Shown here: positions 6,942 through 16,364 of the stretch, piece after piece
Numbering within the stretch: position 1 is the stretch's first letter
How the letters are laid out: every line of letters starts with the position of its first letter
Assembly: GCA_025056255.1 (NCBI GenBank)
Contig: JANWVT010000009.1
Location: 62,001-126,000, forward strand
Direction of reading: 5' to 3'
DNA from: Bernardetiaceae bacterium
Lineage (GTDB): Bacteria > Bacteroidota > Bacteroidia > Cytophagales > Thermoflexibacteraceae
DNA: 64,000 nucleotides
Notes under the pieces: model-generated
Seen by the model: the letters and a program-made list of their open reading frames with translations, nothing else
Told to the model about the DNA's origin: nothing
The model's database searches: none
Program-made: the position numbers and the translations under genes

Positions 6942-9611
6942 ATGATGACCGCCAACGAAATACGCCAACAGTTTTTAGACTTTTTCATTAAAAAATGCGG
7001 ACATGCCTATGTGCATTCAGCGCCTATGGTGCTTAAAAACGACCCTACGCTGATGTTTTCCAACTCGGGCATGGTACAATTCAAGGATTATTTCTTAGGC
7101 AACCGCACGGCTGAACACAAGCGCGTAGCCAACTCGCAAAAATGCTTGCGCGTATCGGGCAAGCACAACGACTTGGAAGACGTGGGGCTGGATACCTACC
7201 ACCATACCATGTTTGAAATGTTAGGCAACTGGTCTTTTGGCGATTATTTCAAAAAGGAAGCTATCCAATGGGCATGGGAGTTGCTAACCGAAGTCTATCG
7301 CCTGCCCAAAGACCGGCTGTATGTAACAGTTTTTGGAGGCGACCAGAAAGAAGGGCTCGCTCGCGACGAGGAAGCCTATCAACTGTGGCAACAACATATC
7401 GACCCCAGTCGCATTTTGTATGGCAGCAAAAAAGACAATTTCTGGGAAATGGGCGACCAAGGTCCTTGTGGTCCGTGTTCGGAAATTCACATAGACTTGC
7501 GCCCCGATGCAGAACGCGCACAAATAACCGGCTATGATTTGGTAAATCAAGACCATCCGCAGGTGATTGAAATCTGGAACTTAGTATTCATGCAATTCAA
7601 TCGCAAAGCAGATGGCAGCCTTGAACCCCTACCCGACCGTCACGTGGACACCGGCATGGGTTTTGAGCGATTAGTGCGTGCCATTCAAGGAAAAGTTTCT
7701 AATTACGACACCGACATTTTCCAGCCCATTATCCGCCAATTAGAACAAGACTCCGGTAAAAACTATCATCAGGCAGAAAAGGAAAACAGCAAAGTAGCTG
7801 TTGCAATGCGCGTAGTAGCAGACCACTTGCGCGCAGTAACTTTTGCTATTGCCGATGGGCAACTTCCTTCCAACAACAAGGCAGGCTATGTTATTCGCCG
7901 CATTTTGCGACGTGCCGTGCGCTATGGATATACTTTTTTGGGTTTTCGCAAACCTTTCATATGCCATTTAGTACCGCTGCTGGCAGAACAGTTTGCCAGC
8001 ATTTTTCCAGAAGTAAAGGCGCAATCTGACTTTATCATCAATGTCATCCGAGAAGAAGAAGCAGCCTTTCTACGCACTTTGGAAAACGGACTGCGCATGC
8101 TGGATAGTATTATCGCACAATCTGCCAATGCAAAAATTATTGACGGGAAAATTGCCTTTGAACTGTATGATACATATGGTTTTCCCCTAGATTTAACTGC
8201 CTTAATAGCCCGCGAACACGGCTTACTGGTAGATGAGGCAGGGTTCGACAAGGCTATGCAAGAGCAAAAAGAACGCTCACGCAATGCGGCAGCCTCCGAA
8301 AAAAGCGACTGGGTAGTGCTAGAAGCCTCCGAAGAGCCTACCGAATTTGTTGGCTATGAAACAGATGAAGCCCAAGCGCGTCTGTTGCGCTATCGTGCTA
8401 TTAGTGACAAAAAAGGAACCCAGTACCAAATTGTATTAGACCGCACGCCTTTTTATGCCGAAAGCGGTGGACAGGTAGGTGATACAGGCTTGCTTATTGT
8501 ACATGGCGAGCATCCGCGTAAAATTCGCATTACCGATACTAAAAAAGAAATTGACCAAATCATTCATTTTACTTACGACAATTTGCCAGAAATATTGGCA
8601 AACACTGCCCACGCACCTACAGTCACTGCTATGATTGACAGCTCACGCCGACGCTTGATTGAATGTAATCACTCGGCTACCCACCTGATGCACGCTGCTT
8701 TAAGAGAAGTACTCGGTAAGCATGTGGTACAAAAGGGCTCATTGGTAAACGATGAAATGCTGCGCTTCGACTTCTCGCACTTTGCTAAAATGACCGATGC
8801 AGAAATAGAGCAAGTAGAAAAAATAGTCAATGCTAAAATTCGTGCTAATATTGCTTTGGAAGAACAGCGCAATGTGCCTATTGAAAAGGCAAAAGCTATG
8901 GGTGCCATGGCACTGTTTGGCGAAAAATATGGCGACTTTGTACGAGTGATTACCTTCGACAAAAACTTTAGCGTAGAACTTTGCGGCGGCACACACGTTC
9001 CACAAACAGGCGTCATTGGGCAGTTTAAAATTGTATCAGAAAGCTCTTCAGCAGCAGGAGTGCGCAGAATTGAAGCTATTACAGCTGCAAAAGCTGAGGA
9101 AAAAATCAACCAAGAGTTAGCTTTGCTCAACAGTGTACGCAACTTGCTCAAAAATCCGAAAGATTTGCTTAAAGCTGTGGAAAATTTGATGGAAGAAAAA
9201 CAAGCTTTGCAGAAAGAACTTGAGCACTTGCACAACCAAGCACTGCAAAGTGTAAAACAACAGCTGTTAAAGCAAGTTGCAGACAAAAATGGTATCCAAT
9301 TTATAGCCACACGCGTAGAAGTAACCAAACCTGAAGCTCTGAAAACACTCGCTTTCCAGTTGAAACAAGCAATTGATAATTTATTTGCTGTGCTGACCGC
9401 TGAAATAGACGGCAAAGTACATATTGCGGTTATGATAGCCGAAACGCTAGTGAAAGAGCGCAACTGGAATGCTTCACAAATAGTAAAAGAACTAGCCAAA
9501 TTAGTAGAAGGCGGTGGTGGCGGTCAGCCTTTCTTTGCAACGGCTGCTGGGAAGAATACTGCTAACCTATCAGCAGTGCTATCGGCTGCCGAACAGTTGG
9601 TAAACCAGTAA
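6942..9611 (+). CDS. alaS: Alanine--tRNA ligase
   Basis: 889 residues from the ATG at 6942 (a second ATG follows directly). The protein opens with TANEIRQQFLDFFIKKCGH and SAPMVLKNDPTLMFSNSGM, the class II aminoacyl-tRNA synthetase catalytic start of AlaRS. The editing domain has HSATH (near residue 580) and CGGTH (near 685), which hold the zinc for hydrolysing mischarged Ser/Gly-tRNA. A coiled coil and the C-Ala domain follow, ending in VEGGGGGQPFF. Length and domain order are those of a full bacterial AlaRS. It charges tRNA-Ala with alanine in the cytoplasm. A frame extends 19 codons upstream but has no similarity to the family. Confidence 0.98.
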   Translation: MMTANEIRQQFLDFFIKKCGHAYVHSAPMVLKNDPTLMFSNSGMVQFKDYFLGNRTAEHKRVANSQKCLRVSGKHNDLEDVGLDTYHHTMFEMLGNWSFGDYFKKEAIQWAWELLTEVYRLPKDRLYVTVFGGDQKEGLARDEEAYQLWQQHIDPSRILYGSKKDNFWEMGDQGPCGPCSEIHIDLRPDAERAQITGYDLVNQDHPQVIEIWNLVFMQFNRKADGSLEPLPDRHVDTGMGFERLVRAIQGKVSNYDTDIFQPIIRQLEQDSGKNYHQAEKENSKVAVAMRVVADHLRAVTFAIADGQLPSNNKAGYVIRRILRRAVRYGYTFLGFRKPFICHLVPLLAEQFASIFPEVKAQSDFIINVIREEEAAFLRTLENGLRMLDSIIAQSANAKIIDGKIAFELYDTYGFPLDLTALIAREHGLLVDEAGFDKAMQEQKERSRNAAASEKSDWVVLEASEEPTEFVGYETDEAQARLLRYRAISDKKGTQYQIVLDRTPFYAESGGQVGDTGLLIVHGEHPRKIRITDTKKEIDQIIHFTYDNLPEILANTAHAPTVTAMIDSSRRRLIECNHSATHLMHAALREVLGKHVVQKGSLVNDEMLRFDFSHFAKMTDAEIEQVEKIVNAKIRANIALEEQRNVPIEKAKAMGAMALFGEKYGDFVRVITFDKNFSVELCGGTHVPQTGVIGQFKIVSESSSAAGVRRIEAITAAKAEEKINQELALLNSVRNLLKNPKDLLKAVENLMEEKQALQKELEHLHNQALQSVKQQLLKQVADKNGIQFIATRVEVTKPEALKTLAFQLKQAIDNLFAVLTAEIDGKVHIAVMIAETLVKERNWNASQIVKELAKLVEGGGGGQPFFATAAGKNTANLSAVLSAAEQLVNQ

Positions 9612-9740
9612 GTAATTGCGCAAATCTACCGCAGCGTGTGCCCAAGAAGCATTTGAGGACAACAGTTAAGTAATGTTACAAAATACTATGCCGTAGTGTA
9701 TGTCCACACACAGCAAGTGGTTTCTTGTGAGCACGAACAG

Positions 9741-9776
9741 CGGCGCGTGCAACGGCGCGTGCAACGGCGCGTGCAA
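9741..9776 (+). repeat. Three perfect tandem copies of a 12-base unit
   Basis: cggcgcgtgcaa is repeated three times without change (9741-9752, 9753-9764, 9765-9776) in the 237 bp gap between the convergent ends of alaS and the LOG-family gene. The unit is far more GC-rich than its surroundings and contains gcgc. A single similar string, gcgcgtgcaa, occurs inside the dispersed repeat copy near 12.0 kb, so this may be a relic of that family. Confidence 0.9.
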
Positions 9777-9848
9777 ATTGCATTTTTCAAGTGTCTCATT
9801 TACAGCACTTCCGTGAATTTGAAGAGCTGCCTCACGAATTTTTTACAT

Positions 9849-10604
9849 TCAGAGTTCTAGCTTGGTGCGAACCTTAGCAATCTGTTCACCTAACCAAGGC
9901 ATAGGTTTGATTCGGCGATAGGTGAGGTTGAAACGTTCAATGGCGTATTTTCTAATGTGTGCCATAGCCTCTTCCACCGAATCGGTCAGGCAAATCAGGT
10001 TCATGTCCTCTGGGCTAAGAGTTCCTTGTTCTACCATCATTTGCATAAAATCAATAAGGCGCTTCCAATATTCACGCCCTATCAACACAATAGGGAAACT
10101 GTCAATTTTTTTGGTTTGAATAAGGGTGAGGGTTTCAAAAAACTCATCCATTGTGCCTGCTCCACCCGGCATTACTACAAACGCATAGGAATATTTTAAA
10201 AGCAGTACTTTCCGCACAAAAAAGTACTCAATTGTTACCCATCGGTCCATATACTGATTGTGTGCTTGCTCATGAGGCAGTTTGATGTTACAGCCCACAG
10301 AGTAGCCTCCGGCTTCTTTGGCACCGCGGTTGGCAGCTTCCATGATGCCCGGTCCGCCGCCTGTCATTACTGTAAACCCCATTTTAGCAAGTTGCCTACC
10401 TACTTCACGGGCTTGGATATAGTAAGGGTGGTTTTCGTCGAAACGCGCCGAGCCAAAAACGGTTACACACGGTCCTACAAAATGCAATTTGCGAAATCCA
10501 CGAATAAAATCTGCCAGTACTTTGAGTGTAAAGATAAATTCTGCTTGCCTGCTGCGAGGACCTTCCAAAAATTTTTTATCGTCGCTGTTATTTTGCTCTG
10601 CCAT
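9849..10604 (-). CDS. LOG-family nucleotide phosphoribohydrolase (TIGR00730)
   Basis: 251 residues. The Rossmann-like fold starts at GPCVTVFGSARF (about residue 45) and carries the two family signatures: MTGGGPGIMEAANRGAKEAGG, and PGGAGTMDEFFETLTLIQT near 145, the substrate-binding and catalytic PGGxGTxxE motif. Members cleave nucleoside 5'-monophosphates to base and ribose 5-phosphate; in plants and some bacteria this activates cytokinins, elsewhere the role is nucleotide salvage. The charged N-terminal 35 residues are longer than in the minimal LOG protein but usual for the Bacteroidota branch. It is cytoplasmic, with no signal peptide. Confidence 0.9.
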   Translation of the reverse strand: MAEQNNSDDKKFLEGPRSRQAEFIFTLKVLADFIRGFRKLHFVGPCVTVFGSARFDENHPYYIQAREVGRQLAKMGFTVMTGGGPGIMEAANRGAKEAGGYSVGCNIKLPHEQAHNQYMDRWVTIEYFFVRKVLLLKYSYAFVVMPGGAGTMDEFFETLTLIQTKKIDSFPIVLIGREYWKRLIDFMQMMVEQGTLSPEDMNLICLTDSVEEAMAHIRKYAIERFNLTYRRIKPMPWLGEQIAKVRTKLEL

Positions 10605-10691
10605 TTACCTCAAATTGACGGTGGAAAAACACAATACCCACTGCAACAGTGAATCTTTTGGTAACTGCATCCAACCAAAAGTAAACAAAAA

Positions 10692-11774
10692 TTACCGGAT
10701 TACTTTGTTTAGTTGTTCCCACAGTTCGCTGTCGAAACTGGAAGCAGCTAATTGCACATTACCCGCCGACTCGCCCATGCGCACTATTACAATGTTCTTA
10801 GAGGGAACGATGTAAATTTTTTGGTCATTTTTTCCTAAGGCAGCATACATATCGGCAGGTGCATTAGGAACCAGTGCGCCGTTGAAAACCATGCGTACTG
10901 TTGGCAGCATATGCGTGCTCTTTCCGTTTAGCCAAGTCAGGTAGCCGTAAGAGGGATTGAGCTGTTGTGAACTGTTTATCATGTCGTTAAAATAATTGTC
11001 ATCGTCCAAAATAGGCGTGCTACCCCATTTGCCGCGGTTGAGCAGCAACAAGCCAAAGCGCGCCATGCTGCGGGCATTGCTGAGGTAAACGTTGTTAAAA
11101 CCGACTTTTATCCACAAGCCAGTCATACCAATTTGGTTGCGAATGGTGCGCTGAAAGTAGGTGTTGTAGTCGGTGCGAGCTGCTGCTTCTACTACTTTTT
11201 CTAACAAGGTATAGGGTGCATTGTGATATGCCCAGCGCGTTCCAGCATCGGCTGCATATTGCAAACAAGAACGCAACGTACAGTCGTCATCTGGCACTGC
11301 ATCATTCAGCCCGGTAGTCATGGTGAGTTGATGGCGTATAGTGATGAGGTTTTCCTTTTCTAACGGTAGTGAAGTCCAGCCATTGCCAAGATATTGAGAA
11401 GTACGGTCGCTAATGCGCAAAAGCCCCTCTTTCTGTGCAATACCCACTAGCAAAGCAGTGATGGTTTTGCCAGCTGATGCCCAGTACCAGATGCTATCTG
11501 CCGTAAAACGCCCGAAATAGCGCTCTACTGCTATTTTTCCGTCTTTTAAGATAATGAATGCTTTCGTATTTTTTTGTTGCAGGTAAGTGTAGAGGCGGTT
11601 CAACTCTGCCTCGTTCCAACCCAAAGCAGTAGGAGAAACAGTTTCCCATGTATTACCGCTTACAGGCGGAAAGTAGAGCGAAGCAGCAGCAGGAGCTAGC
11701 AAGGGAGTATTTTTTTGGCAAGCTGTTAGCAGATAATAACAAAATGCAATGGCAACAAAAAAGGTCTTCTTCAT
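10692..11774 (-). CDS. Serine hydrolase lipoprotein of the beta-lactamase class C fold
   Basis: 360 residues with a lipoprotein signal (MKKTFFVAIAFCYYLLTAC). The penicillin-binding/beta-lactamase fold is shown by the SxxK motif in WASAGKTITALLVG (about residue 130) and the YxN motif in WAYHNAPYTLLEKV (about residue 220). The QLTMTTGLND block between them is typical of the AmpC/esterase EstB-like group (Beta-lactamase family Pfam PF00144). Such periplasmic or surface proteins are D-aminopeptidases, esterases or of unknown activity; true beta-lactamase function cannot be concluded. It lies about 90 bp upstream of the LOG-family gene on the same strand and may be co-transcribed with it. Confidence 0.88.
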   Translation of the reverse strand: MKKTFFVAIAFCYYLLTACQKNTPLLAPAAASLYFPPVSGNTWETVSPTALGWNEAELNRLYTYLQQKNTKAFIILKDGKIAVERYFGRFTADSIWYWASAGKTITALLVGIAQKEGLLRISDRTSQYLGNGWTSLPLEKENLITIRHQLTMTTGLNDAVPDDDCTLRSCLQYAADAGTRWAYHNAPYTLLEKVVEAAARTDYNTYFQRTIRNQIGMTGLWIKVGFNNVYLSNARSMARFGLLLLNRGKWGSTPILDDDNYFNDMINSSQQLNPSYGYLTWLNGKSTHMLPTVRMVFNGALVPNAPADMYAALGKNDQKIYIVPSKNIVIVRMGESAGNVQLAASSFDSELWEQLNKVIR

Positions 11775-11928
11775 AAAAATTTTTTCAAGTTAGACAAACG
11801 CTCAGTTAATGGGTTTAACACCTGAACATTTATAAAAAGTATTACGAGCAAAAAACAGTTGGCAAAAGGTAGGGAGCAATCGAGTTTTCTCCTTACGAAG
11901 GAACAACGGCTGTTTTGATGTTTAGCTT

Positions 11929-12173
11929 TAGTGGTTGTTTAGGTTTTTTCTACGGTCAATTTTGCCAAATTCTTGTTCATGCAGGCAAATTTGTCGTTGT
12001 TTGCGTCCACACCCTTACTGCGCGTGCAAAGGCATGCAACAGCAAAAAAATTTTGGCGTATAGCAGGGAAAATTCCGAAATCCAAACTCTCATAGCGAGG
12101 CTGTTTTTCTGCTACAAAATCCTGTCCATCCTGTCTAAATTAACGTTTGCCCCTGTAAAGTCTAAACATGCTC
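11929..12173 (+). repeat. Dispersed intergenic repeat, copy A (blocks 1, 2, 3, 5)
   Basis: This fills much of the 606 bp gap between the serine hydrolase start and the atpG end. Block 1 starts with tagtggttgtttaggttttt and contains tcaattttgccaaatt and ttcatgcaggcaaa. Block 2 has gcgcgtgcaaaggcatgcaa and gggaaaattccgaaatcc. Block 3 has gcgaggctgtttttctgcta followed by aaaatcctgtccatcctgtc. Block 5 is cctgtaaagtctaaacatgc. The same blocks in the same order are found near 59.1 kb on the other strand, and subsets at 27.3, 29.2, 35.3 and 56.2 kb. A 95-codon frame over this copy (11915-12202) is not called as a gene, because the other copies have no matching frame. The rest of the gap shows nothing else except the atp terminator. 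Confidence 0.8.
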
Positions 12174-12308
12174 TTACAAGCACATGTTGTTTGCTTGGGT
12201 GAAATGTTATAAGCACCTCTTACAGCTTTAATCTATAAATTGCGAGCAGCCTATCTGTTGCTCTGGGAGTAGTACATGAAGCTGGTCAATAGCGATTGGT
12301 TACTCATT

Positions 12309-12348
12309 AAAAAACTACCGACGGCAAGAACATTTCTCACCGTCGGTA
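12309..12348 (-). terminator. Terminator of the ATP synthase operon
   Basis: A 9-base perfect stem (taccgacgg at 12316-12324 with ccgtcggta at 12340-12348, 15-base loop) lies 33 bp beyond the atpG stop. On the minus strand it is followed within two bases by six T residues (the A-run at 12309-12314), as in an intrinsic terminator. Confidence 0.88.
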
Positions 12349-12380
12349 TGGTATAGCGGCAATAACAACGCTGTTTATGT

Positions 12381-13262
12381 TTATCCTTTAGCAAGAGCTT
12401 CGGCACCGCCCACAATTTCAAGAATTTCTTTGGTAATAGCAGCCTGACGCGAGCGGTTATATACCAAACGAAGCTCTTTGAGCAATTCGCCTGCATTTTC
12501 AGTAGCTTTATCCATAGCTGTCATTCGGGCGCCGTGTTCAGAGGCATTAGACTCGAGCAAGGCTTTGTAAAATTGTACTTTTAAGGTTTTGGGCAGCAAT
12601 TCTGCTACAATAGCCGCTTTATCGGGTTCGTAAATAAAATCGGAAGCAATAGTAGTGGCATGAGCACGTACCTGCTGCAAGGGCAGATAGGGCACAGTAC
12701 GCACAATTTGCGTAGCCACATTTTTGAACTCGTTGTATACAAGCTCTACTGCATCGTATTTTTTACTAACAAACCCTTCCATTACAAACTCAGCAGCCCG
12801 GCGCACGTTATCGAATGATAGCTTATTGAACAGCTCAGCAAAATCAGTTATTAAAGGGACATTTTTGCGAGCAAAAAAATCGCGTCCCTTTTTACCGATT
12901 GCCAAGACAGTAACGCGTCCTGCTTGGTGTTGTGTAGCATACTTACCGTTGAGCAATGCGCTGCAGGCTTTAATCACGTTAGTATTAAAGCTTCCACACA
13001 GACCGCGGTCAGAAGTAATGCAAACAATAAGTACGTTTTGAACAGGGCGATTCTCGGAGAAAGCATTCACCGATTGCTCTTCCATAGTAGCAATAATGTT
13101 GCTCAGAATACCTTGCAAGCGCTGCGAATAGGGACGCATTTGGATGATGGCATCCTGAGCACGGCGCAGCTTAGCAGCAGCCACCATTTTCATGGCTTTG
13201 GTAATTTGCTGCGTAGAACGCACCGAATTAATTCTGTTTCTTACTTCTTTTAAACTTGGCAT
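12381..13262 (-). CDS. atpG: ATP synthase F1 subunit gamma
   Basis: 293 residues. The N-terminal helix MPSLKEVRNRINSVRSTQQITKAMKMVAAAKLRRAQ and the C-terminal helix with SEHGARMTAMDKATENA and YNRSRQAAITKEILEIVGGAEAL are the two coiled-coil arms of the rotor stalk; the central TSDRGLCGSFN block is the usual gamma signature. It turns inside the alpha3-beta3 head and couples proton flow to ATP synthesis. It is the last gene of the operon, 33 bp after atpA, and is followed by a terminator. The beta and epsilon genes that follow gamma in many other bacteria are absent here. Confidence 0.98.
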   Translation of the reverse strand: MPSLKEVRNRINSVRSTQQITKAMKMVAAAKLRRAQDAIIQMRPYSQRLQGILSNIIATMEEQSVNAFSENRPVQNVLIVCITSDRGLCGSFNTNVIKACSALLNGKYATQHQAGRVTVLAIGKKGRDFFARKNVPLITDFAELFNKLSFDNVRRAAEFVMEGFVSKKYDAVELVYNEFKNVATQIVRTVPYLPLQQVRAHATTIASDFIYEPDKAAIVAELLPKTLKVQFYKALLESNASEHGARMTAMDKATENAGELLKELRLVYNRSRQAAITKEILEIVGGAEALAKG

Positions 13263-13295
13263 TGCTGAAAAGCTTGAATACGGAGTGAGTTTAAA

Positions 13296-14876
13296 TTATT
13301 TTGTAAAACCCTTCGCCAGCTCTATGGCCACTTTTCTTAGTACGGCAGTTATGTCATCATCTAACTTTCCTTGCGCCAAACCTTTCAGCACATCAGGATG
13401 ATGCGTTTCTAAATAAGTTGTGTACTGCTGTTCAAATTCGCGAACGCGATTGACAGGCACGTTGTCCAACAGTCCATTAGTAGAGGCATAAATAATAGCT
13501 ACTTGTTTTTCTACCGGCACCGGCGAGAACTGACCTTGTTTGAGTATTTCTTGGTTACGACGCCCGCGCTCAATAGTCAGCTTAGTAGCAGCATCTAAGT
13601 CTGAACCAAACTTAGCAAATGCCTCCAACTCGCGGAACTGCGCTTGGTCTAATTTCAACGTACCAGCTACCTTTTTCATAGACTTAATTTGAGCAGCTCC
13701 TCCTACACGCGATACAGAAATACCTACGTTGATAGCTGGACGAATACCTGCATTGAACAAATTAGACTCAAGGAATATCTGTCCGTCGGTGATAGAAATC
13801 ACATTTGTAGGGATATAAGCAGAAACGTCGCCTGCTTGTGTTTCAATAATAGGCAGTGCTGTTAAAGAACCTCCTCCTTTTACTTTTCCTTGTAATGAAG
13901 GTGGTAGGTCATTCATTTGTTGTGCAATGGCATCTTGCTGGTTGAGTTTAGCAGCACGTTCTAACAGGCGAGAGTGTAGGTAGAAAATGTCGCCCGGATA
14001 GGCTTCGCGACCGGGTGGACGGCGCAATAGCAGCGATACTTCCCGATAGGCAACTGCTTGCTTAGACAGGTCGTCGTACACTACCAAAGCAGGACGTCCC
14101 GTATCGCGGAAGTATTCTCCAATGGCTGCCCCGGCAAAAGGCGCATAAAACTGCATAGGAGCTGGGTCTGAAGCAGATGCTGCTACTACAATAGAGTAAG
14201 GCAGCGCGCCACCTCTTTCCAAAGCTGCCACTACCTGAGCGATAGTAGAGGCTTTCTGACCCACTGCTACATAGATGCAGTAAACGGGTTGCCCTTTTTC
14301 GTAAAATTCTCTTTGGTTCAAGATAGTATCAACAGCAACAGCTGTTTTACCGGTTTGCCGGTCGCCAATAATAAGTTCGCGCTGTCCGCGACCTATCGGA
14401 ATCATGGAATCGATGGCTTTGATGCCAGTTTGTAGCGGCTCGTTTACAGGCTGACGGTAGATAACACCCGGTGCTTTACGCTCCAAAGGCATTTCAAACA
14501 ACTCGCCAGTGATGGGTCCTTTGCCGTCTATGGGTTGTCCTAAGGTGTTTACTACGCGTCCTAACATGCCTTCTCCTACAAGGATAGAGGCAATCTTACG
14601 CGTGCGCTTCACAGTATCGCCTTCTTTGATGCCGGCAGAATCGCCTAAGATTACCGCCCCTACATTGTCTTCTTCTAAGTTGAGCACCAAGCCTTTTGAG
14701 CCATTAGCAAACTCTAACAATTCACCTGCTTGTGCCTTAGTAAGTCCATAAATGCGGGCAACACCGTCGCCTACTTGCAATACCGTACCGACTTCTTCGA
14801 GTTCGGCTTCGGTTTTAAAATTGGAGAGTTGTTCTCTCAATATCGCTGAAACCTCGTCCGGTCTAATCTGAACCAT
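13296..14876 (-). CDS. atpA: ATP synthase F1 subunit alpha
   Basis: 526 residues, the normal full length. The N-terminal [17 protein letters not shown] segment docks subunit delta; the nucleotide-binding P-loop is [11 protein letters not shown] (about residue 172), and the [10 protein letters not shown] block carries the arginine that reaches into the catalytic site of beta. Alpha forms the regulatory half of the F1 head at the cytoplasmic face of the inner membrane. It follows atpH after a 28 bp spacer and precedes atpG. Confidence 0.98.
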   Translation of the reverse strand: MVQIRPDEVSAILREQLSNFKTEAELEEVGTVLQVGDGVARIYGLTKAQAGELLEFANGSKGLVLNLEEDNVGAVILGDSAGIKEGDTVKRTRKIASILVGEGMLGRVVNTLGQPIDGKGPITGELFEMPLERKAPGVIYRQPVNEPLQTGIKAIDSMIPIGRGQRELIIGDRQTGKTAVAVDTILNQREFYEKGQPVYCIYVAVGQKASTIAQVVAALERGGALPYSIVVAASASDPAPMQFYAPFAGAAIGEYFRDTGRPALVVYDDLSKQAVAYREVSLLLRRPPGREAYPGDIFYLHSRLLERAAKLNQQDAIAQQMNDLPPSLQGKVKGGGSLTALPIIETQAGDVSAYIPTNVISITDGQIFLESNLFNAGIRPAINVGISVSRVGGAAQIKSMKKVAGTLKLDQAQFRELEAFAKFGSDLDAATKLTIERGRRNQEILKQGQFSPVPVEKQVAIIYASTNGLLDNVPVNRVREFEQQYTTYLETHHPDVLKGLAQGKLDDDITAVLRKVAIELAKGFTK

Positions 14877-14904
14877 GATTGTATGTGCTTAAATGTTTGT
14901 TTTT

Positions 14905-15462
14905 TTACAATTCCTTTATATAGGGGTTGTAGGTGAGTGCCTTGTGCAGGTTATTCAGTTGCGTGCGCACCGAATTGTCTATTTGCTTGTCGCCAACAGT
15001 AAGTATAAAACCGCCTATCAGCTCAGGATTAATTTTCACTTGTAGTTCCACTTCTTTACCGCCTATGTGGCGAGCTTGCTCTCTTAGTTGGTTAAGTAAA
15101 TCGTCGCTCAACGGAACGGCAGTAGTGAGTTGTGCTTGCTCGATATTGTGGAGTTGGTTGTAAAGTTTATGAAACTCTATGGCTATTTGTTCAAGCAGGT
15201 CTTCGCGACTTTTGCGCACACTAATTTCAAAAAAACTGATGGTAAGTGGGTGCATATGTGGCGTGAAAATCCTGCGCAAGGTATTCAATTTAATATCGCG
15301 ATTCACAATAGGATTGCGAAGCAATAAACGCAAATTTCTGTTTGCTTTACATACTTCGGCAAAAAGTACTATGTCGCGGTGTACTTCTTCGAGTACTCCT
15401 TTTTCTTGTGCCAGACCTGCCAGTGACTTGGCGTATCGAGATGCTACTTTAAATTCTGACAT
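14905..15462 (-). CDS. atpH: ATP synthase F1 subunit delta
   Basis: 185 residues. VASRYAKSLAGLAQEKG at the start and the C-terminal INPELIGGFILTVGDKQIDNSVRTQL block are the delta/OSCP signatures. This subunit holds the top of the F1 head to the peripheral stalk made by subunit b. It starts 4 bp after the atpF stop, so the two are probably translationally coupled. Confidence 0.97.
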   Translation of the reverse strand: MSEFKVASRYAKSLAGLAQEKGVLEEVHRDIVLFAEVCKANRNLRLLLRNPIVNRDIKLNTLRRIFTPHMHPLTISFFEISVRKSREDLLEQIAIEFHKLYNQLHNIEQAQLTTAVPLSDDLLNQLREQARHIGGKEVELQVKINPELIGGFILTVGDKQIDNSVRTQLNNLHKALTYNPYIKEL

Positions 15463-15466
15463 TGCA

Positions 15467-15961
15467 TTAATTTACTTTCAGGTCTTTCATGTATGCTTTT
15501 ACGAGTTCTTCTTGTGCGCTGCGGTCGTTGAGCTTATTCCGCAACACTTTTTCAGCCAGTTCAAGCGCGAGAGCCGCAATTTGGTTTTTCACCTCTGTCA
15601 GTGCGGCATTCTTCTCATTTTGGATGGTTTCTTGCGCTTGTTTGATAATCCGTTGTGCTTCGGCTGTAGCTTTTTCCTGGGCTTCGCTAATCAGCCTATC
15701 AGCAGTGGCTTTGGCATCGCGCAGCATTTTTTCGCGTTCAGCACGCGCTTGTTGCAGTAGTGCTTCGTTCTCATTTTTGAGTTGTGCCATTTCGGCGCGT
15801 GCGCGCTCAGCAGCTTTTAGTGCCTCTTCAATAGACTTGTTGCGTGCATCAACGCTGTCTAAAATGACTTTCCAGGCAAACTTTCTAAGCAGGAAAAGTA
15901 CTATGAGGAAAAATAAGCTTGTCCAAACAATCAGACCTAAGCCGGGAGTAACTAATTCCAT
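15467..15961 (-). CDS. atpF: ATP synthase Fo subunit b
   Basis: 164 residues. A single membrane span (GLIVWTSLFFLIVLFLLRKF, about residues 8-27) is followed by a long, charged, Ala/Glu/Lys-rich coiled coil to the end of the protein. This is the peripheral stalk that keeps the F1 head from turning. The start codon is preceded by a 100 bp spacer after atpE, the longest gap in the Fo part of the operon. Confidence 0.97.
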   Translation of the reverse strand: MELVTPGLGLIVWTSLFFLIVLFLLRKFAWKVILDSVDARNKSIEEALKAAERARAEMAQLKNENEALLQQARAEREKMLRDAKATADRLISEAQEKATAEAQRIIKQAQETIQNEKNAALTEVKNQIAALALELAEKVLRNKLNDRSAQEELVKAYMKDLKVN

Positions 15962-16064
15962 TGGGCGTATGTTGTTTTTAATGGTTCAGCTACGGGTTTT
16001 TCTAACATTGTAATTTGGAAAAAGAGCCGCCTGCACCATTTGCTGGCGGCTTTCTGGCAGGAAA

Positions 16065-16313
16065 TTAGGCGTTGCCTACAATGAAGCACACAGCAATAGC
16101 AAACAGTGCCGCACCTTCAATCAGACCTGCTGAAATCAGCATAGCGGTCTGAATGCGACCAGCCATTTCAGGTTGACGCGCCATAGACTCTACTGCACTG
16201 CCACCAATGCGACCAATACCTAAACCTGCACCTAAAACTGCAATACCAGCACCAATGCCGGCACCCAGTGCGCCGGTTGTGCCTGTCATTTCCAAAAGAA
16301 TGTTAGACAACAT
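16065..16313 (-). CDS. atpE: ATP synthase Fo subunit c
   Basis: 82 residues forming two hydrophobic helices joined by the polar loop ESMARQPEMAGRIQ. The Gly-rich first helix (GALGAGIGAGIAVLGAGLGIG) packs the ring; the ion-carrying Glu lies in LIEGAALFAI of the second helix. The residues after this Glu are Gly-Ala, without the Ser/Thr expected for sodium coordination, so I infer a proton-driven ring. Confidence 0.97.
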   Translation of the reverse strand: MLSNILLEMTGTTGALGAGIGAGIAVLGAGLGIGRIGGSAVESMARQPEMAGRIQTAMLISAGLIEGAALFAIAVCFIVGNA

Positions 16314-16364
16314 GTTTAATAAAGTTTGAAATATGTGAATAAAATTGAGTGAATCAATCCAACA

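Noticed and set aside
8669-9499. 276-codon minus-strand frame opposite alaS
   Set aside because: Ser/Cys-rich shadow of a well-supported synthetase; no family features.
11915-12202. 95-codon plus-strand frame
   Set aside because: It lies on copy A of the dispersed repeat and is not kept in the other copies.
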